From the IMG/VR virus record IMGVR_UViG_3300025133_000323, positions 1 through 36,474 of that record: a stretch of DNA of 36,474 bases; one strand, written 5' to 3'. This stretch comes from a virus. Shown one piece after another: positions 27,801-34,994 of the stretch. The notes below the pieces were generated by a model. The model was not told the DNA's origin, ran no database searches, and was given only the letters and a program-made list of their open reading frames with translations. Within the stretch, counting starts at the first letter, position 1. Each line of letters opens with the position of its first letter. Both the position numbers and the translations under genes were made by a program.

Positions 27801-30800
27801 TCATAACAGGCAAAGAATTCAAAAACTGATTCAGGCGAAGTTCTAGAGTTTCCAAAGATTTTAAAAATCCGCAATAAGCATTTATTTTATCAATCTTGTC
27901 CGAGACGATCATTTGTTGTTGGGCGGCAAGCTGTTCGACACTGAATTGAAAACCCAGGGAATTGACGTCTGCTTTAAGATCTCGACAATAAGCCGCTAAA
28001 GGAGACTCATCACTATCGCCCTCATCTCTCAGGTCCAAAGACTGTCCAATTAAGAAAATGAACTCTCTAAGTTTTTTATCTAAATCTTTTATCTTCCGAA
28101 ACCCAGGATAAGTCTCCATGGTATAATACCGCAAGATCATGTCGCCCGCTTCGGTTTCTCCATTGTTGTCCCATATTCGCCGCACCGTAGCCATATGGCG
28201 TTCTGATTCGGTGGCATACTCCGGAGATACCCATCCGGTAGGCCATTTAATTGAAGGACGTGGGTCGGTTAGAGCGGAACTTATATGGGCATAAAGTGAA
28301 TTTTCTCCGTCGCCGTATAACAGTTGCTCTTGCTCTTCGGGGGTAGTCATCGCCGAGATATCTTCTAACAGTTGCAACAAGGTCGCTTCAGGCACACGGC
28401 TCTCAGTTATCACAACCTCTTCATCAATTGTTTCCTCGGTAGTATGAAAAAGTAGAGACTCTCCCCCTATACCACCAAGATCTAAATTAGCGGCTTCTAC
28501 CAGACTTCTCAATGAAGAGGCCCCATAATCATGGCGGGGCATCGGCAATCCGGGATTAGGATCGTTAGCGGGACCACACCCCAACATGGCGTTAATTAAA
28601 TCTTGCGCTATAGAATTAATCATTGCTGTAAGAAATTGACGTACAAGACGATTGATAACTTTTTCCCATATCTCCATCGACGCGCGGCTCTTATTCATTC
28701 CTTTAATCTTTTTAAGCTCAATTTTTAAAGGTGCGGGATTCTGTTGTTTAGAGGAGTATTTTCCTGTTTCCGCCCCAAATGCTTCATCGACCATGGGGTC
28801 CAAAACAGCATTGGTGAGGGATCCTCCCAGAACATCCAAACCGCAAAAGATTTGATCATTGACTTCCCGTTCCAGAGCCCTTCTTGCTTGGGCTGGATTG
28901 GCCTCGGCGTTGATCGCAGCGTCAGCATAAGGCATATATGGGGCGCATTCTCGGCGCAAAGTCTCATTGGCCATGATTTCTGATTTTAAAGCAAATATGA
29001 TTTGGCGGATTTTGATCCTCATGGCTATTTTACCGTTGAAGACTTCTGAAAGATTGAGCGCATGTTTGGTTATTCGGGCCATGGTCGTAGAACAGTTCGC
29101 AGTTTGAAATCCCTTCTTCACATTCAAATATTTGCTGGCGCGAGAATAAGCCTTGGCAGACTCCTCGGGTGTGAATTTACTTTCCTCATCATAAATGGCT
29201 GTCGTGGTATCCCACATTTTTTTAGCGAGCCGGAGTTGTTGTGCGGCGGCACGGATACCTGATAAATCAATAGATATAAGAGGATCGTTGCTGGCAGCGT
29301 CTTGAGCTTTTGCTATATCTCCCGGCGTCAGGATGAAAGTGGGATAGGTGTATTTTTGGAGAAATTCTAACCAAGGTTCTCTGGTCTCCACATTAGTGGT
29401 AAAATAAGCATTTGCTATTTCATCGGAATGATAAACATAAGAAAAGGTAGTAGGGTTTTGGAAAGAAAATGCATTTAAAAGGTATTCTGTATAGTTGGGA
29501 GTCTCTGGGGGCGGGTCGAGAGTAGCTAAATAACGATTACCCGTAGCACGGTCGCACAAAACCCCATTGATAGAGAGATAAAGTAAATTATATTCCCTAT
29601 CTACATAAAATTGTACTTGATCGCTGTCCGCAAGAGTAAGATTGTTATAGTTATAAAAATTGCCCAAAACATCTACTATAGAGCCAATTCTCTGAGCTTC
29701 CTCTTCTAAATCCAGACCTTTCAGGGCGGCTGGAGTCAAACCTTCGTCGAGGGTTATATTATAGTACTCCTCCAATAACATGGCGGTAGCAACAGAATTT
29801 CTAAGGAGACGAGTGGGGGTAAAAATTACAGGCTCGTGAGAGAGGACTGGTGTTTTGTGGGGATCTATTATAACCTGTGCTTTTTGTAAAGGGGTTAACT
29901 CATATTCTTGATATCCTATGGTGGTTTCCGATGTCTGGTGTTCCATAATCCTTTGGGATATAGTTACAGCACACACCCAATGAGAAGCAGGACGGGGATC
30001 TTTGAAGGCTACAATATCCCACGCGCGGTTCTCAGGGTCTTCTTCTGGATCAGTAGGCTGTAAAAAAAGAGGGGATGCACCTCCTGCCTCAGCGGTCGCC
30101 AGGGGTCGTCCCGACTGAATATTAGCTCTATTAGTAGGAGAATCTTTTCCCGCGAATTTCAGAATTTCTCCAATTCCTATATCGGCTATACGCTGGTATC
30201 TCTCTCTGATGCTTTGATAAGCTGATTCATCATAGAGTCCAAGTTCCCGTCTTTGAGGCTCATCATCGGATATAAGTCCTATGTCCAAGGCATCATTAGA
30301 GGTATATGAGGTTCTAAGCGTATAGTAATATTTATCATCCGCAGGATTAAAATAGACGCGTTCTTTTTTCTTTCCGGCTTGACAATTATTAGTCCACTCA
30401 AAAACATCAACTGTAGGATCCGTGCTATAAAAAACACTATTAGTGGGAGAAAGTCCAGCTAATTCCATTTGAGCGTCTATGTTATCTTCTAAAGTTATCA
30501 TTATGCCAGGATCAAGCTCGAACGCTGTGTAAAGCCTGTTTCGATATTCAGGAGAGTGGCTCGTGGGAATAGCGATGAGATTAGAGATTTTTTTGTCGAG
30601 TCCGGACTGGTTGTCGAGAAGAGCAGCGTCTCGGCTCGTTAACGTGCTATAGGCGTATAGAGCCACACTGGAAGCGTCCTCAAGTCGTCCTACCAGGCGG
30701 CCCAACTTCTCTTTTATTTCGTCATCGCTAAGATATACCAATTTCCCATCAACGACTTTACCATTCTGAGGGTAAAGGGAAGAATATGCCACCAGATCCG

Positions 30801-31050
30801 ACACCGTTATTTTTCTACCTTCTTCTGTAAAAGTGTCCGGAATTGTTTCGGCGTTCAAAAGAAAGCCTGCATTGGGGAATTCTGCAAAATATAAAAAACT
30901 CTCGTGGATACCATCTAAGACAAATCGATTTCTTAAATTATTGTAGTCATAAGAGGGGACATCACCGTCTCCATTAACGGGATTTAGTTCGCCATATGTT
31001 TGTTCCGCGAACGGGTTAACAATATTTTTCTGTTGCTCAGATAACGGCAT
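24820..31050 (-). CDS. Giant baseplate-associated structural protein, unknown family (2076 aa)
   Basis: An uninterrupted 2076-codon frame between the spike-like gene and the gp25-like gene. The start MPLSEQQKNIVNPFAEQTYG at 31050 has AGGA about nine bases upstream. It is acidic, with mixed helical and loop character. Helical segments include VINRLVRQFLTAMINSIAQD near residue 800 and FYEDLLKLIAALSLAFQAYL near residue 1085; a segment with DDECVNANDIYIATSWVTVL lies near residue 1510, and a charged C-terminus (RDFLRFLGYQYNYARRFQAD) ends the protein. There is no signal peptide and no confident transmembrane region or catalytic motif. T4 has no gene of this size between gp5 and gp25. Context suggests a baseplate or tail-tip protein; a tape-measure role is less likely, because it lacks long heptad regions and sits beyond the hub genes. 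I do not recognise the family. Confidence 0.78.
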   Translation of the reverse strand: MPLSEQQKNIVNPFAEQTYGELNPVNGDGDVPSYDYNNLRNRFVLDGIHESFLYFAEFPNAGFLLNAETIPDTFTEEGRKITVSDLVAYSSLYPQNGKVVDGKLVYLSDDEIKEKLGRLVGRLEDASSVALYAYSTLTSRDAALLDNQSGLDKKISNLIAIPTSHSPEYRNRLYTAFELDPGIMITLEDNIDAQMELAGLSPTNSVFYSTDPTVDVFEWTNNCQAGKKKERVYFNPADDKYYYTLRTSYTSNDALDIGLISDDEPQRRELGLYDESAYQSIRERYQRIADIGIGEILKFAGKDSPTNRANIQSGRPLATAEAGGASPLFLQPTDPEEDPENRAWDIVAFKDPRPASHWVCAVTISQRIMEHQTSETTIGYQEYELTPLQKAQVIIDPHKTPVLSHEPVIFTPTRLLRNSVATAMLLEEYYNITLDEGLTPAALKGLDLEEEAQRIGSIVDVLGNFYNYNNLTLADSDQVQFYVDREYNLLYLSINGVLCDRATGNRYLATLDPPPETPNYTEYLLNAFSFQNPTTFSYVYHSDEIANAYFTTNVETREPWLEFLQKYTYPTFILTPGDIAKAQDAASNDPLISIDLSGIRAAAQQLRLAKKMWDTTTAIYDEESKFTPEESAKAYSRASKYLNVKKGFQTANCSTTMARITKHALNLSEVFNGKIAMRIKIRQIIFALKSEIMANETLRRECAPYMPYADAAINAEANPAQARRALEREVNDQIFCGLDVLGGSLTNAVLDPMVDEAFGAETGKYSSKQQNPAPLKIELKKIKGMNKSRASMEIWEKVINRLVRQFLTAMINSIAQDLINAMLGCGPANDPNPGLPMPRHDYGASSLRSLVEAANLDLGGIGGESLLFHTTEETIDEEVVITESRVPEATLLQLLEDISAMTTPEEQEQLLYGDGENSLYAHISSALTDPRPSIKWPTGWVSPEYATESERHMATVRRIWDNNGETEAGDMILRYYTMETYPGFRKIKDLDKKLREFIFLIGQSLDLRDEGDSDESPLAAYCRDLKADVNSLGFQFSVEQLAAQQQMIVSDKIDKINAYCGFLKSLETLELRLNQFLNSLPVMKFYEDLLKLIAALSLAFQAYLGEQLESYFAKPPDHLVELVYNFYSTKMGSEMFFQSYDYLRNGIPVSFVTSPLNLGPGQLPTGEVNHVYRQFPTRHGGTHTNLGGNSQVRDLVTETLVAGLTNYLPLPFEEPGLVNAEGSRSPATLNQRVGSYGKRVAPLHIKNEIAKEYIDPTKHPGNSAYAEVLNSQADYNNQLCTEVIHPAYYAKEYTAAASYGGYYPRIFMRVNNARVSPENNPGVTLATAFTNDPHNEFTYVPNFVPLDNPEYPDPTILASYVPRDVETAIEPGTEGYPVPINYAHLIGTPNMLGTYIQKNGEYYFRGVKFPSLTETELEDSILSLVNPFMFGIQGRIDHNPEYLTTAGVKGVDRSGRSIDCTAFGNYTVKIDETLDRGFSSPRARRRMTKYLQATNVMPFEPNDDECVNANDIYIATSWVTVLQARLQRFFTNVLPLASPYPQWGSLGTVEIISSYMTKQIVKELSSRSLLGKIYSKFDLIEKVYANYPEDNPQVVFNTTDTPEEKLHTTVKSMIMKMLENIGRISEYQTIHRGIYEDWAFADHLRTNIVLERYRKSVGRFFGYLNIHLGQGNQNFGLTEGEAGACAAEIGQSLIEYDDPEPLPPNTDATEEEWHRARLTDTGITAAQYYFPAPLLVGQALSFYDHSVRPCQRYSETNAKLLFETAIADDAYLTALAGQMVDRFSAKFRGFPVAVMQWDQSDNTTYYHADEVRARLQVLDEELQGFQEELRSRQLLYTPAQLVELSDADEDGATFKQAFSESGFFTSPGMHFEAGKWVHSISLGAEHEDDNIQLKVAKRQQTQAHLNGVAKRVARFFRTSFNSGFMTAEYGQALADSLEEFKNHFHTNQYRHYATELGGYIPVWKAWVAKGYRGLDGPSITDGSGDYYEWLGSVFDTMGESGFMKGGARESVVDEENSPHSWFESVREEWAGEEKWEHMQKHAPRDFLRFLGYQYNYARRFQADLLNEKLILETLLT

Positions 31051-31060
31051 CCTTTATGTC

Positions 31061-31993
31061 CTAATTTACATGGTTATATTTACTGCGGAAATTCCAGGGC
31101 GGAAAAGGGTTTTTAATACCATCTTCTCCACCACCGCCGTAGTTAGCTTTATGAAATACATAGTTTAGATTATTAGTATATAAATCTAACGCTGCCATAG
31201 GCAGACGTGATATTAATTGATTGAGTTTTCGTGCCGCCACACCGGTGGGGTCTACGAAAGACAACGCCAACATAATTACTAACTCAAAATTATAAGTGAC
31301 AGAAGCATTTAAATCAGCAATGAGATCGGTTATTTCATCGAGGACTTTCACTAAGTCATCGCCCTTCACCATAGGTTGAAGGTCGCTGTCGTCATTGCCC
31401 GCTATGAGATCTATTCCCTGTATTACTCCATCAACATTCATCCCTACTGATCCCTGATAAACATCTGTGGACGTAACAAGTTTAATCCCTTGTCTACCAA
31501 TAATTCTCACTGAATCGGATTTTATAGCGATAGCTGAGGTGAAGGTTGGAGAACCCACACTTCCTTTTGCTAAATTGAAATATTCTGGACTGTCAATGTC
31601 TTTAGCTTTTTGAGTGATGTAGATACGTGAAGAATCCAGTTCGGTACTCTTGTTGGTAGCAACATCTTCCCCTTTAGAATTAGCTTCACGGGCTTGGACA
31701 CCAGATAAGCCGGCAATAATATCTATACACCCACGATGACTGCACACCATCGCGCCCGTTCCGGAGTCCAGGCTCCCCGGTCGGTCATAACCCTGCACTA
31801 TAATGGTGTTAGCCTTCCCTCGTATTACCGTTTCATTTGGACCTATGTTGTAGTTCACATGGGGTTCAAAAATTGGGTTTTGCCTAATCCCCGATGCGTA
31901 ACGTCCTATACTCCCAGGAGAACTTTCGCGCATTTCTTGGGTTGCTAAGCTTAGGATCCCATCTATTACTGCTTTTACGTTCATGCCAGCCAT
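31061..31993 (-). CDS. Baseplate spike-like structural protein (310 aa)
   Basis: A 310-residue protein directly after the hub/peptidase gene. Its centre is built of short repeated strands typical of spike or beta-helix proteins: NIGPNETVIRGKANTIIVQG then YDRPGSLDSGTG (residues about 50-80), GCIDIIAGLSG (88-98), and AIAIKSDSVRIIGRQGIKLV (155-173). These are followed by GIDLIAGNDDSDLQPMVKGD and a helix DLVKVLDEITDLIADLN (213-229). From memory, 'LQP-MVKGD-LV-L' closings occur in hub or spike proteins of marine T4-like phages. The C-terminus is helical, then Gly-rich. A role in or around the membrane-piercing spike is inferred from this and from its place between the hub and the wedge genes. The ATG at 31993 has only weak GAGA upstream; an ATG three codons later is possible. 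Confidence 0.7.
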   Translation of the reverse strand: MAGMNVKAVIDGILSLATQEMRESSPGSIGRYASGIRQNPIFEPHVNYNIGPNETVIRGKANTIIVQGYDRPGSLDSGTGAMVCSHRGCIDIIAGLSGVQAREANSKGEDVATNKSTELDSSRIYITQKAKDIDSPEYFNLAKGSVGSPTFTSAIAIKSDSVRIIGRQGIKLVTSTDVYQGSVGMNVDGVIQGIDLIAGNDDSDLQPMVKGDDLVKVLDEITDLIADLNASVTYNFELVIMLALSFVDPTGVAARKLNQLISRLPMAALDLYTNNLNYVFHKANYGGGGEDGIKNPFPPWNFRSKYNHVN

Positions 31994-32001
31994 TTATTTT
32001 C

Positions 32002-33231
32002 TCACGATTTCACAAAGCCGCTGTTTATGAAGAAAGCTTCGGGGTCTAGGGCTTCTGTGGTAGGTTGAAGTTGTGTATCATACACCACTTCAAAATGTAA
32101 ATGCGCGCCAGTACTGTTAGGCGGCCTTGTCTTTCCTGTGGCACCGCTTGTGCCTATTTGTTTACCTTGCGCAACCTTCTTTCCAGCCTTCCATATATTT
32201 GCGTCTGGTTCTTTAAGGTGTGCATAGAGCGTATAAAAATCTGGTCCGTCAAATTGGTCGTGTTTAATCATGATATACCACCCAAAGCCTCCTTTGTTGA
32301 ACCTGACGCGTTCGACGGTTCCGTCAAAAACTGCATAGATAGGGGCGTCCATTGGGGCTCTGAAATCTACTCCCTTGTGAGGTCCTCCAGAGCGCATCCC
32401 TACAGGGGAAGTCACGTACATATTATACGTTTTCAGTGCAGCTACTATTTGGTTGGGATCCAACATTCCCGTTGTTCTATCCATAAAAGACTTAAGAAAT
32501 TGTCCACCAGGCTCCACAGGGAGAGACGGGTGTTTAATTTTGTTTTTATCAGTGCCCGATGGGGGTATGGGCGGATTTTTCCAGATCCGTCCGGGGGCGA
32601 ATGCCACCCCCTGGCAAACCTTGCCGACTGTTGTTTTTTGTTTCCCTCCTTTGGTGGGTCGGGGAGCAATACAATTACTAAAAAGTTCGTCGAGAGGGCG
32701 GTCGTGTTTCGCGCTATCGATAACACCAGTAATTACTCCAGTAGAGAGATTTGATATGAACCCCCATTGAGCGGCCATATCTATAAACTGAACCTCAACA
32801 ATTGATCCTATTTTCAATTTCTCCTCACCTCCAGCTTTGCGAAAATCCGCAAACCAAGGATAAAACTCATTTTCTATAGACTTGCTCTTTGATGGCACGG
32901 GAAGGAAAAAATGCCGAGGGTCGTCGATTACTCTAACTTTATATCTATGGAATGACTCGTTTTCTTTCGGGTTCAACCACGACCAGAAACTATCCCAATA
33001 ACCCTGGTTATCTTGTTTAGTATAGTTGTTTTTAGTGACAACACCTCGGCAAATAGTTTTATCATCATAGGGACGATTACTATAAAAGTTGCGTATGATA
33101 GTGCGTAACGCATGAGAAGCAGAGTTCTTTCCCTCTATATAAGCACGGTCTTTAATAGACGACTTCCCAGAAGGGGTACCATGATTTTGGTTAGTTAAAC
33201 TGGGGAGTCCTTTTTTGTTTTTATTAGACAC
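32002..33231 (-). CDS. Baseplate hub protein with OB-like domain and M23 peptidase
   Basis: A 409-residue protein with two visible parts. Residues about 95-170 look like the OB-fold of gp5-type hub proteins (YKVRVIDDPRHFFLPVP, IGSIVEVQFIDMAAQWGFIS). Residues about 275-385 are an M23 (LytM-type) zinc endopeptidase: HKGVDF with H285 and D289, YAHLK with H338, and GAHLHFEV with H377 and H379. All metal and catalytic positions of active M23 enzymes are present, so it probably cuts peptidoglycan cross-links as the tail penetrates. Pro- and Lys-rich sequence (about 190-245) links the parts. T4 gp5 has the same idea with a lysozyme domain instead. The start codon is GTG at 33231, one base after the preceding stop, supported by AAAGGA eight bases upstream. 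Confidence 0.9.
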   Translation of the reverse strand: MSNKNKKGLPSLTNQNHGTPSGKSSIKDRAYIEGKNSASHALRTIIRNFYSNRPYDDKTICRGVVTKNNYTKQDNQGYWDSFWSWLNPKENESFHRYKVRVIDDPRHFFLPVPSKSKSIENEFYPWFADFRKAGGEEKLKIGSIVEVQFIDMAAQWGFISNLSTGVITGVIDSAKHDRPLDELFSNCIAPRPTKGGKQKTTVGKVCQGVAFAPGRIWKNPPIPPSGTDKNKIKHPSLPVEPGGQFLKSFMDRTTGMLDPNQIVAALKTYNMYVTSPVGMRSGGPHKGVDFRAPMDAPIYAVFDGTVERVRFNKGGFGWYIMIKHDQFDGPDFYTLYAHLKEPDANIWKAGKKVAQGKQIGTSGATGKTRPPNSTGAHLHFEVVYDTQLQPTTEALDPEAFFINSGFVKS

Positions 33232-33232
33232 A

Positions 33233-33523
33233 TCAGTTGTCCTTTATAATGTCAAAAAGCTGCTTTTTGTCATCTTCGGATAAACCCGCCTGAGAATGGG
33301 CACTTTCTTTTTTATATACCAAGGTCGCCAACTTAACCAGTTGTTCATTACTCCTCTGGAGAGTTTCGACAAACTTCGCAGCAGTAGACCCTGCATCTGA
33401 ATATCGTTCTGAAGAAACCGCCATATACTCTTTCAAGTTGGATAAAAGAGTTTCTGTCTCCTGGCGGTCATTATTAATATTCTCCAGAGCTTGTTCTATA
33501 AGGGATTCGAGATTCTTTTTCAT
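33233..33523 (-). CDS. Small helical phage protein (96 aa), unknown function
   Basis: A 96-residue, almost entirely helical protein (MKKNLESLIEQALENINNDR, a central LKEYMAVSSERYSD, and QLVKLATLVYKKES) with heptad-like spacing, so a coiled coil or a small oligomer is plausible. There is no signal peptide or membrane segment. It lies between the sigma factor and the hub gene, one base before the GTG of the latter. Unusually, there is no Shine-Dalgarno sequence near the ATG at 33523; an inverted repeat occupies the position. I do not recognise the family. An assembly chaperone or small regulator would fit the position, but nothing in the sequence decides it. Confidence 0.7.
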   Translation of the reverse strand: MKKNLESLIEQALENINNDRQETETLLSNLKEYMAVSSERYSDAGSTAAKFVETLQRSNEQLVKLATLVYKKESAHSQAGLSEDDKKQLFDIIKDN

Positions 33524-33527
33524 ATTG

Positions 33528-33545
33528 TAAATAGTAACCTATTTA
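33528..33545 (-). promoter_or_regulatory. Perfect 7-bp hairpin with CTATTTA arm before the 96-aa gene
   Basis: On the minus strand TAAATAG, loop GTTA, then CTATTTA forms a perfect seven-base-pair stem. It includes the stop codon of the sigma gene (TAG, 33541-33539) and ends four bases before the ATG at 33523. No U-run follows, so a terminator is unlikely. It resembles the first hairpin before the 335-aa gene, whose arms read TAAATGG and CTATTTA. A processing site, translation control element or protein-binding palindrome are all possible. Confidence 0.4.
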
Positions 33546-34228
33546 ATTTCTCCCTCGTCCCACTTCTTCTTAAAAAGGCGGTATCTTTCCCTCATTTTAT
33601 TTAAACAGCTTACAATTTGTTTGGTGTTTAATCCTGTAATTTCCCGCATGTAGAGGTAGATAGCTTTTTTATTAAAAATCTCAATCTGTTCTATATTCTC
33701 CATTAATGTTTGGATAGCGTTCAATACCTTCTCTTCATTTGGCTTAAGACGTAATTTTTTCCAGGAGTCTATTTCTTGAAGTAAGTGGATCCAATATTGA
33801 TGTTCTTCCGCTTTATCATAAAATGTATGAAGACCGTCGCCTGAGATGGCTTCTACCTCACGAATCATTGCATCGTAATTAACTTCGCGTCGGTTTTTCT
33901 TGGTTTGTTTTTTGGCTTTATGAGTGAACCAATTCTTAGTCACTACCGAAAAATAGGAAAATGCCTTAGTTCCTTGATCGGGATTAAACTTCCCCAAGAT
34001 AGTAGTGAGCCATATTTTACAATCATCCTTTAGATAATCAATGTTTTCCAGCGATGTAAATTTATAGGTGTAAACGATTTTATCTACTAACTCGTTAAAC
34101 GCCGGCTGGATTTCGGATACATAAAGACGAGATCTTTCAGCAGTGTCAGAAGTAGCACAATAATCGATAATGGCTTGTTCTGTTTGCTTCGTAAAATAAT
34201 GGTTTTTATTGCGTTTCTTCTTTTTCAT
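33539..34228 (-). CDS. Late-transcription sigma factor, gp55-like
   Basis: A protein of about 229 residues resembling the T4 gp55 family, the phage sigma factor that redirects host RNA polymerase to late promoters. The centre holds LKDDCKIWLTTILGKFNPDQ followed by KAFSYFSVVTKNWF and a basic KAKKQTKKNRRE, matching the sigma region 2 pattern in which gp55 has '[22 protein letters not shown]'-like sequence. The C-terminus (KAIYLYMREITGLNTKQIVS then CLNKMRERYR) looks like a helix-turn-helix, which T4 gp55 (185 aa) lacks. The frame is open back to 34252 (no Shine-Dalgarno there). I prefer the ATG at 34228, preceded by GATGAGGA and giving the compact N-terminus MKKKKRNKNHYFTKQTEQ. Either start overlaps the upstream gene. 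The gene precedes the baseplate cluster it may activate. Confidence 0.8.
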   Translation of the reverse strand: MKKKKRNKNHYFTKQTEQAIIDYCATSDTAERSRLYVSEIQPAFNELVDKIVYTYKFTSLENIDYLKDDCKIWLTTILGKFNPDQGTKAFSYFSVVTKNWFTHKAKKQTKKNRREVNYDAMIREVEAISGDGLHTFYDKAEEHQYWIHLLQEIDSWKKLRLKPNEEKVLNAIQTLMENIEQIEIFNKKAIYLYMREITGLNTKQIVSCLNKMRERYRLFKKKWDEGEIK

Positions 34229-34514
34229 GTTCCTCATCTTCAAATAAATCATTTTTTTGGGAGATAAAATCCCCCAATTCTGTGTTTATCTCTTTGGCAT
34301 GTTCAAGTAAACTTTCCAAGGTCCCGTCGCCATAAAATCGGTCCATAGAATAAACCTTTTCGACGTGCTCTGTAAAAGACTTCAAATTTTTATTGATTTC
34401 AATGAAATCCACAATTAAAGATCTTGAATAGCCCAAAAGATTGCGGATATACCATACGCTCACCCCTAAGAGGCAAAAGCTTAGCACGCTTGCTGCGGAT
34501 AGAATATAAATCAT
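34206..34514 (-). CDS. Small membrane-anchored phage protein (102 aa)
   Basis: A 102-residue protein with one N-terminal hydrophobic segment (IYILSAASVLSFCLLGVSVW, residues about 2-21), followed by a basic turn (YIRNLLGYSR) and an acidic helical C-terminus (LEHAKEINTELGDFISQKND, EEHEKEE). It fits a signal-anchored inner-membrane protein, with the charge pattern suggesting a cytoplasmic C-terminus. It overlaps the zinc-ribbon gene by four bases (ATGA) and its end overlaps the sigma gene. Single-pass proteins of this size are frequent in T4-like phages. Possible roles include membrane tethering or lysis timing, but no holin-like pattern (two or three spans) is present. Function unknown. Confidence 0.72.
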   Translation of the reverse strand: MIYILSAASVLSFCLLGVSVWYIRNLLGYSRSLIVDFIEINKNLKSFTEHVEKVYSMDRFYGDGTLESLLEHAKEINTELGDFISQKNDLFEDEEHEKEETQ

Positions 34515-34774
34515 TTCTTATAAACCCGTTTAGAGATCTTTTTCCTCGTTTTTTTAAGCTCTACTTGGTTATCATGGATTGCCTGCTTTACTTGCGTTCC
34601 TGCTTTGTTATCCACGGTTGTAAATGGTTTCACATTATGTGTTATGGGTTTAGATAAATCTTTTTTTATCTCGGAGGAGCCACATTTCAAACAAACAACA
34701 CCCTTACATTTATAGGAGTGTCTCAGAGTAAAAGTGTGAGTGCACTCAATGCAGATATAATCATAGATTGGCAA
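34511..34774 (-). CDS. FmdB-type zinc-ribbon protein (87 aa)
   Basis: An 87-residue protein starting MPIYDYICIEC, the standard opening of FmdB-type zinc ribbons. Four cysteines in two CxxC knuckles (C8/C11 and C28/C31, in CLKCGSSEIKKDL) would bind one zinc ion; a fifth cysteine (C23) lies between them. The C-terminal half is basic (KKTRKKISKRVYKK), as in a nucleic-acid-binding protein. The start codon is TTG at 34774: no ATG fits, and the conserved MPIYDY begins exactly there. The gene overlaps the next by four bases. FmdB-like ribbons occur in many phages and bacteria, usually with unproven regulatory roles. Here a transcription or RNA-related role is an inference from the ribbon and its nearness to the sigma factor. 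Confidence 0.82.
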   Translation of the reverse strand: MPIYDYICIECTHTFTLRHSYKCKGVVCLKCGSSEIKKDLSKPITHNVKPFTTVDNKAGTQVKQAIHDNQVELKKTRKKISKRVYKK

Positions 34775-34790
34775 AATAAACTTTTCTTCT

Positions 34791-34994
34791 CTATGGTATC
34801 AAAATTTCAGATTTCGAAGCATTGAGAGAATCGTCGAGATTATTCTTGACAAAGGGAGGGTTTAGTACAAATATCTCTCCATCTCGTTCTTCAAGAATCC
34901 AATCATTTAGGAGTTCGGTAATATCCACTTGTTCTGATAGGCACTTCTGCAAAGTCATTAAAAGCGCACCTGTTGCTTGTTTAGATAGTTTCAT
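34791..34994 (-). CDS. Conserved small phage protein (67 aa), unknown function
   Basis: A 67-residue protein (MKLSKQATGALLMTLQKCLS, then EQVDITELLNDW, and FVLNPPFVKNN). From memory, short proteins with an 'ATGALLMxLQKxLxEQxDI' start and a 'V-NPP' strand are widespread in T4-like marine phages, without known function. It likely folds as one helix followed by a small sheet. It overlaps the NAD synthetase stop by four bases (ATGA), with AAAGG and GAGGAG upstream, so it is translationally coupled. The 16 bases after it contain nothing recognisable except the leader of the TTG-started zinc-ribbon gene. Confidence 0.75.
   Translation of the reverse strand: MKLSKQATGALLMTLQKCLSEQVDITELLNDWILEERDGEIFVLNPPFVKNNLDDSLNASKSEILIP

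Noticed and set aside
32101-32754. Plus-strand open frame of 217 codons
   Set aside because: It lies wholly antisense to the M23 hub gene, is rich in Cys and Arg without domain pattern, and has no convincing ribosome-binding site. All supported genes are on the minus strand.
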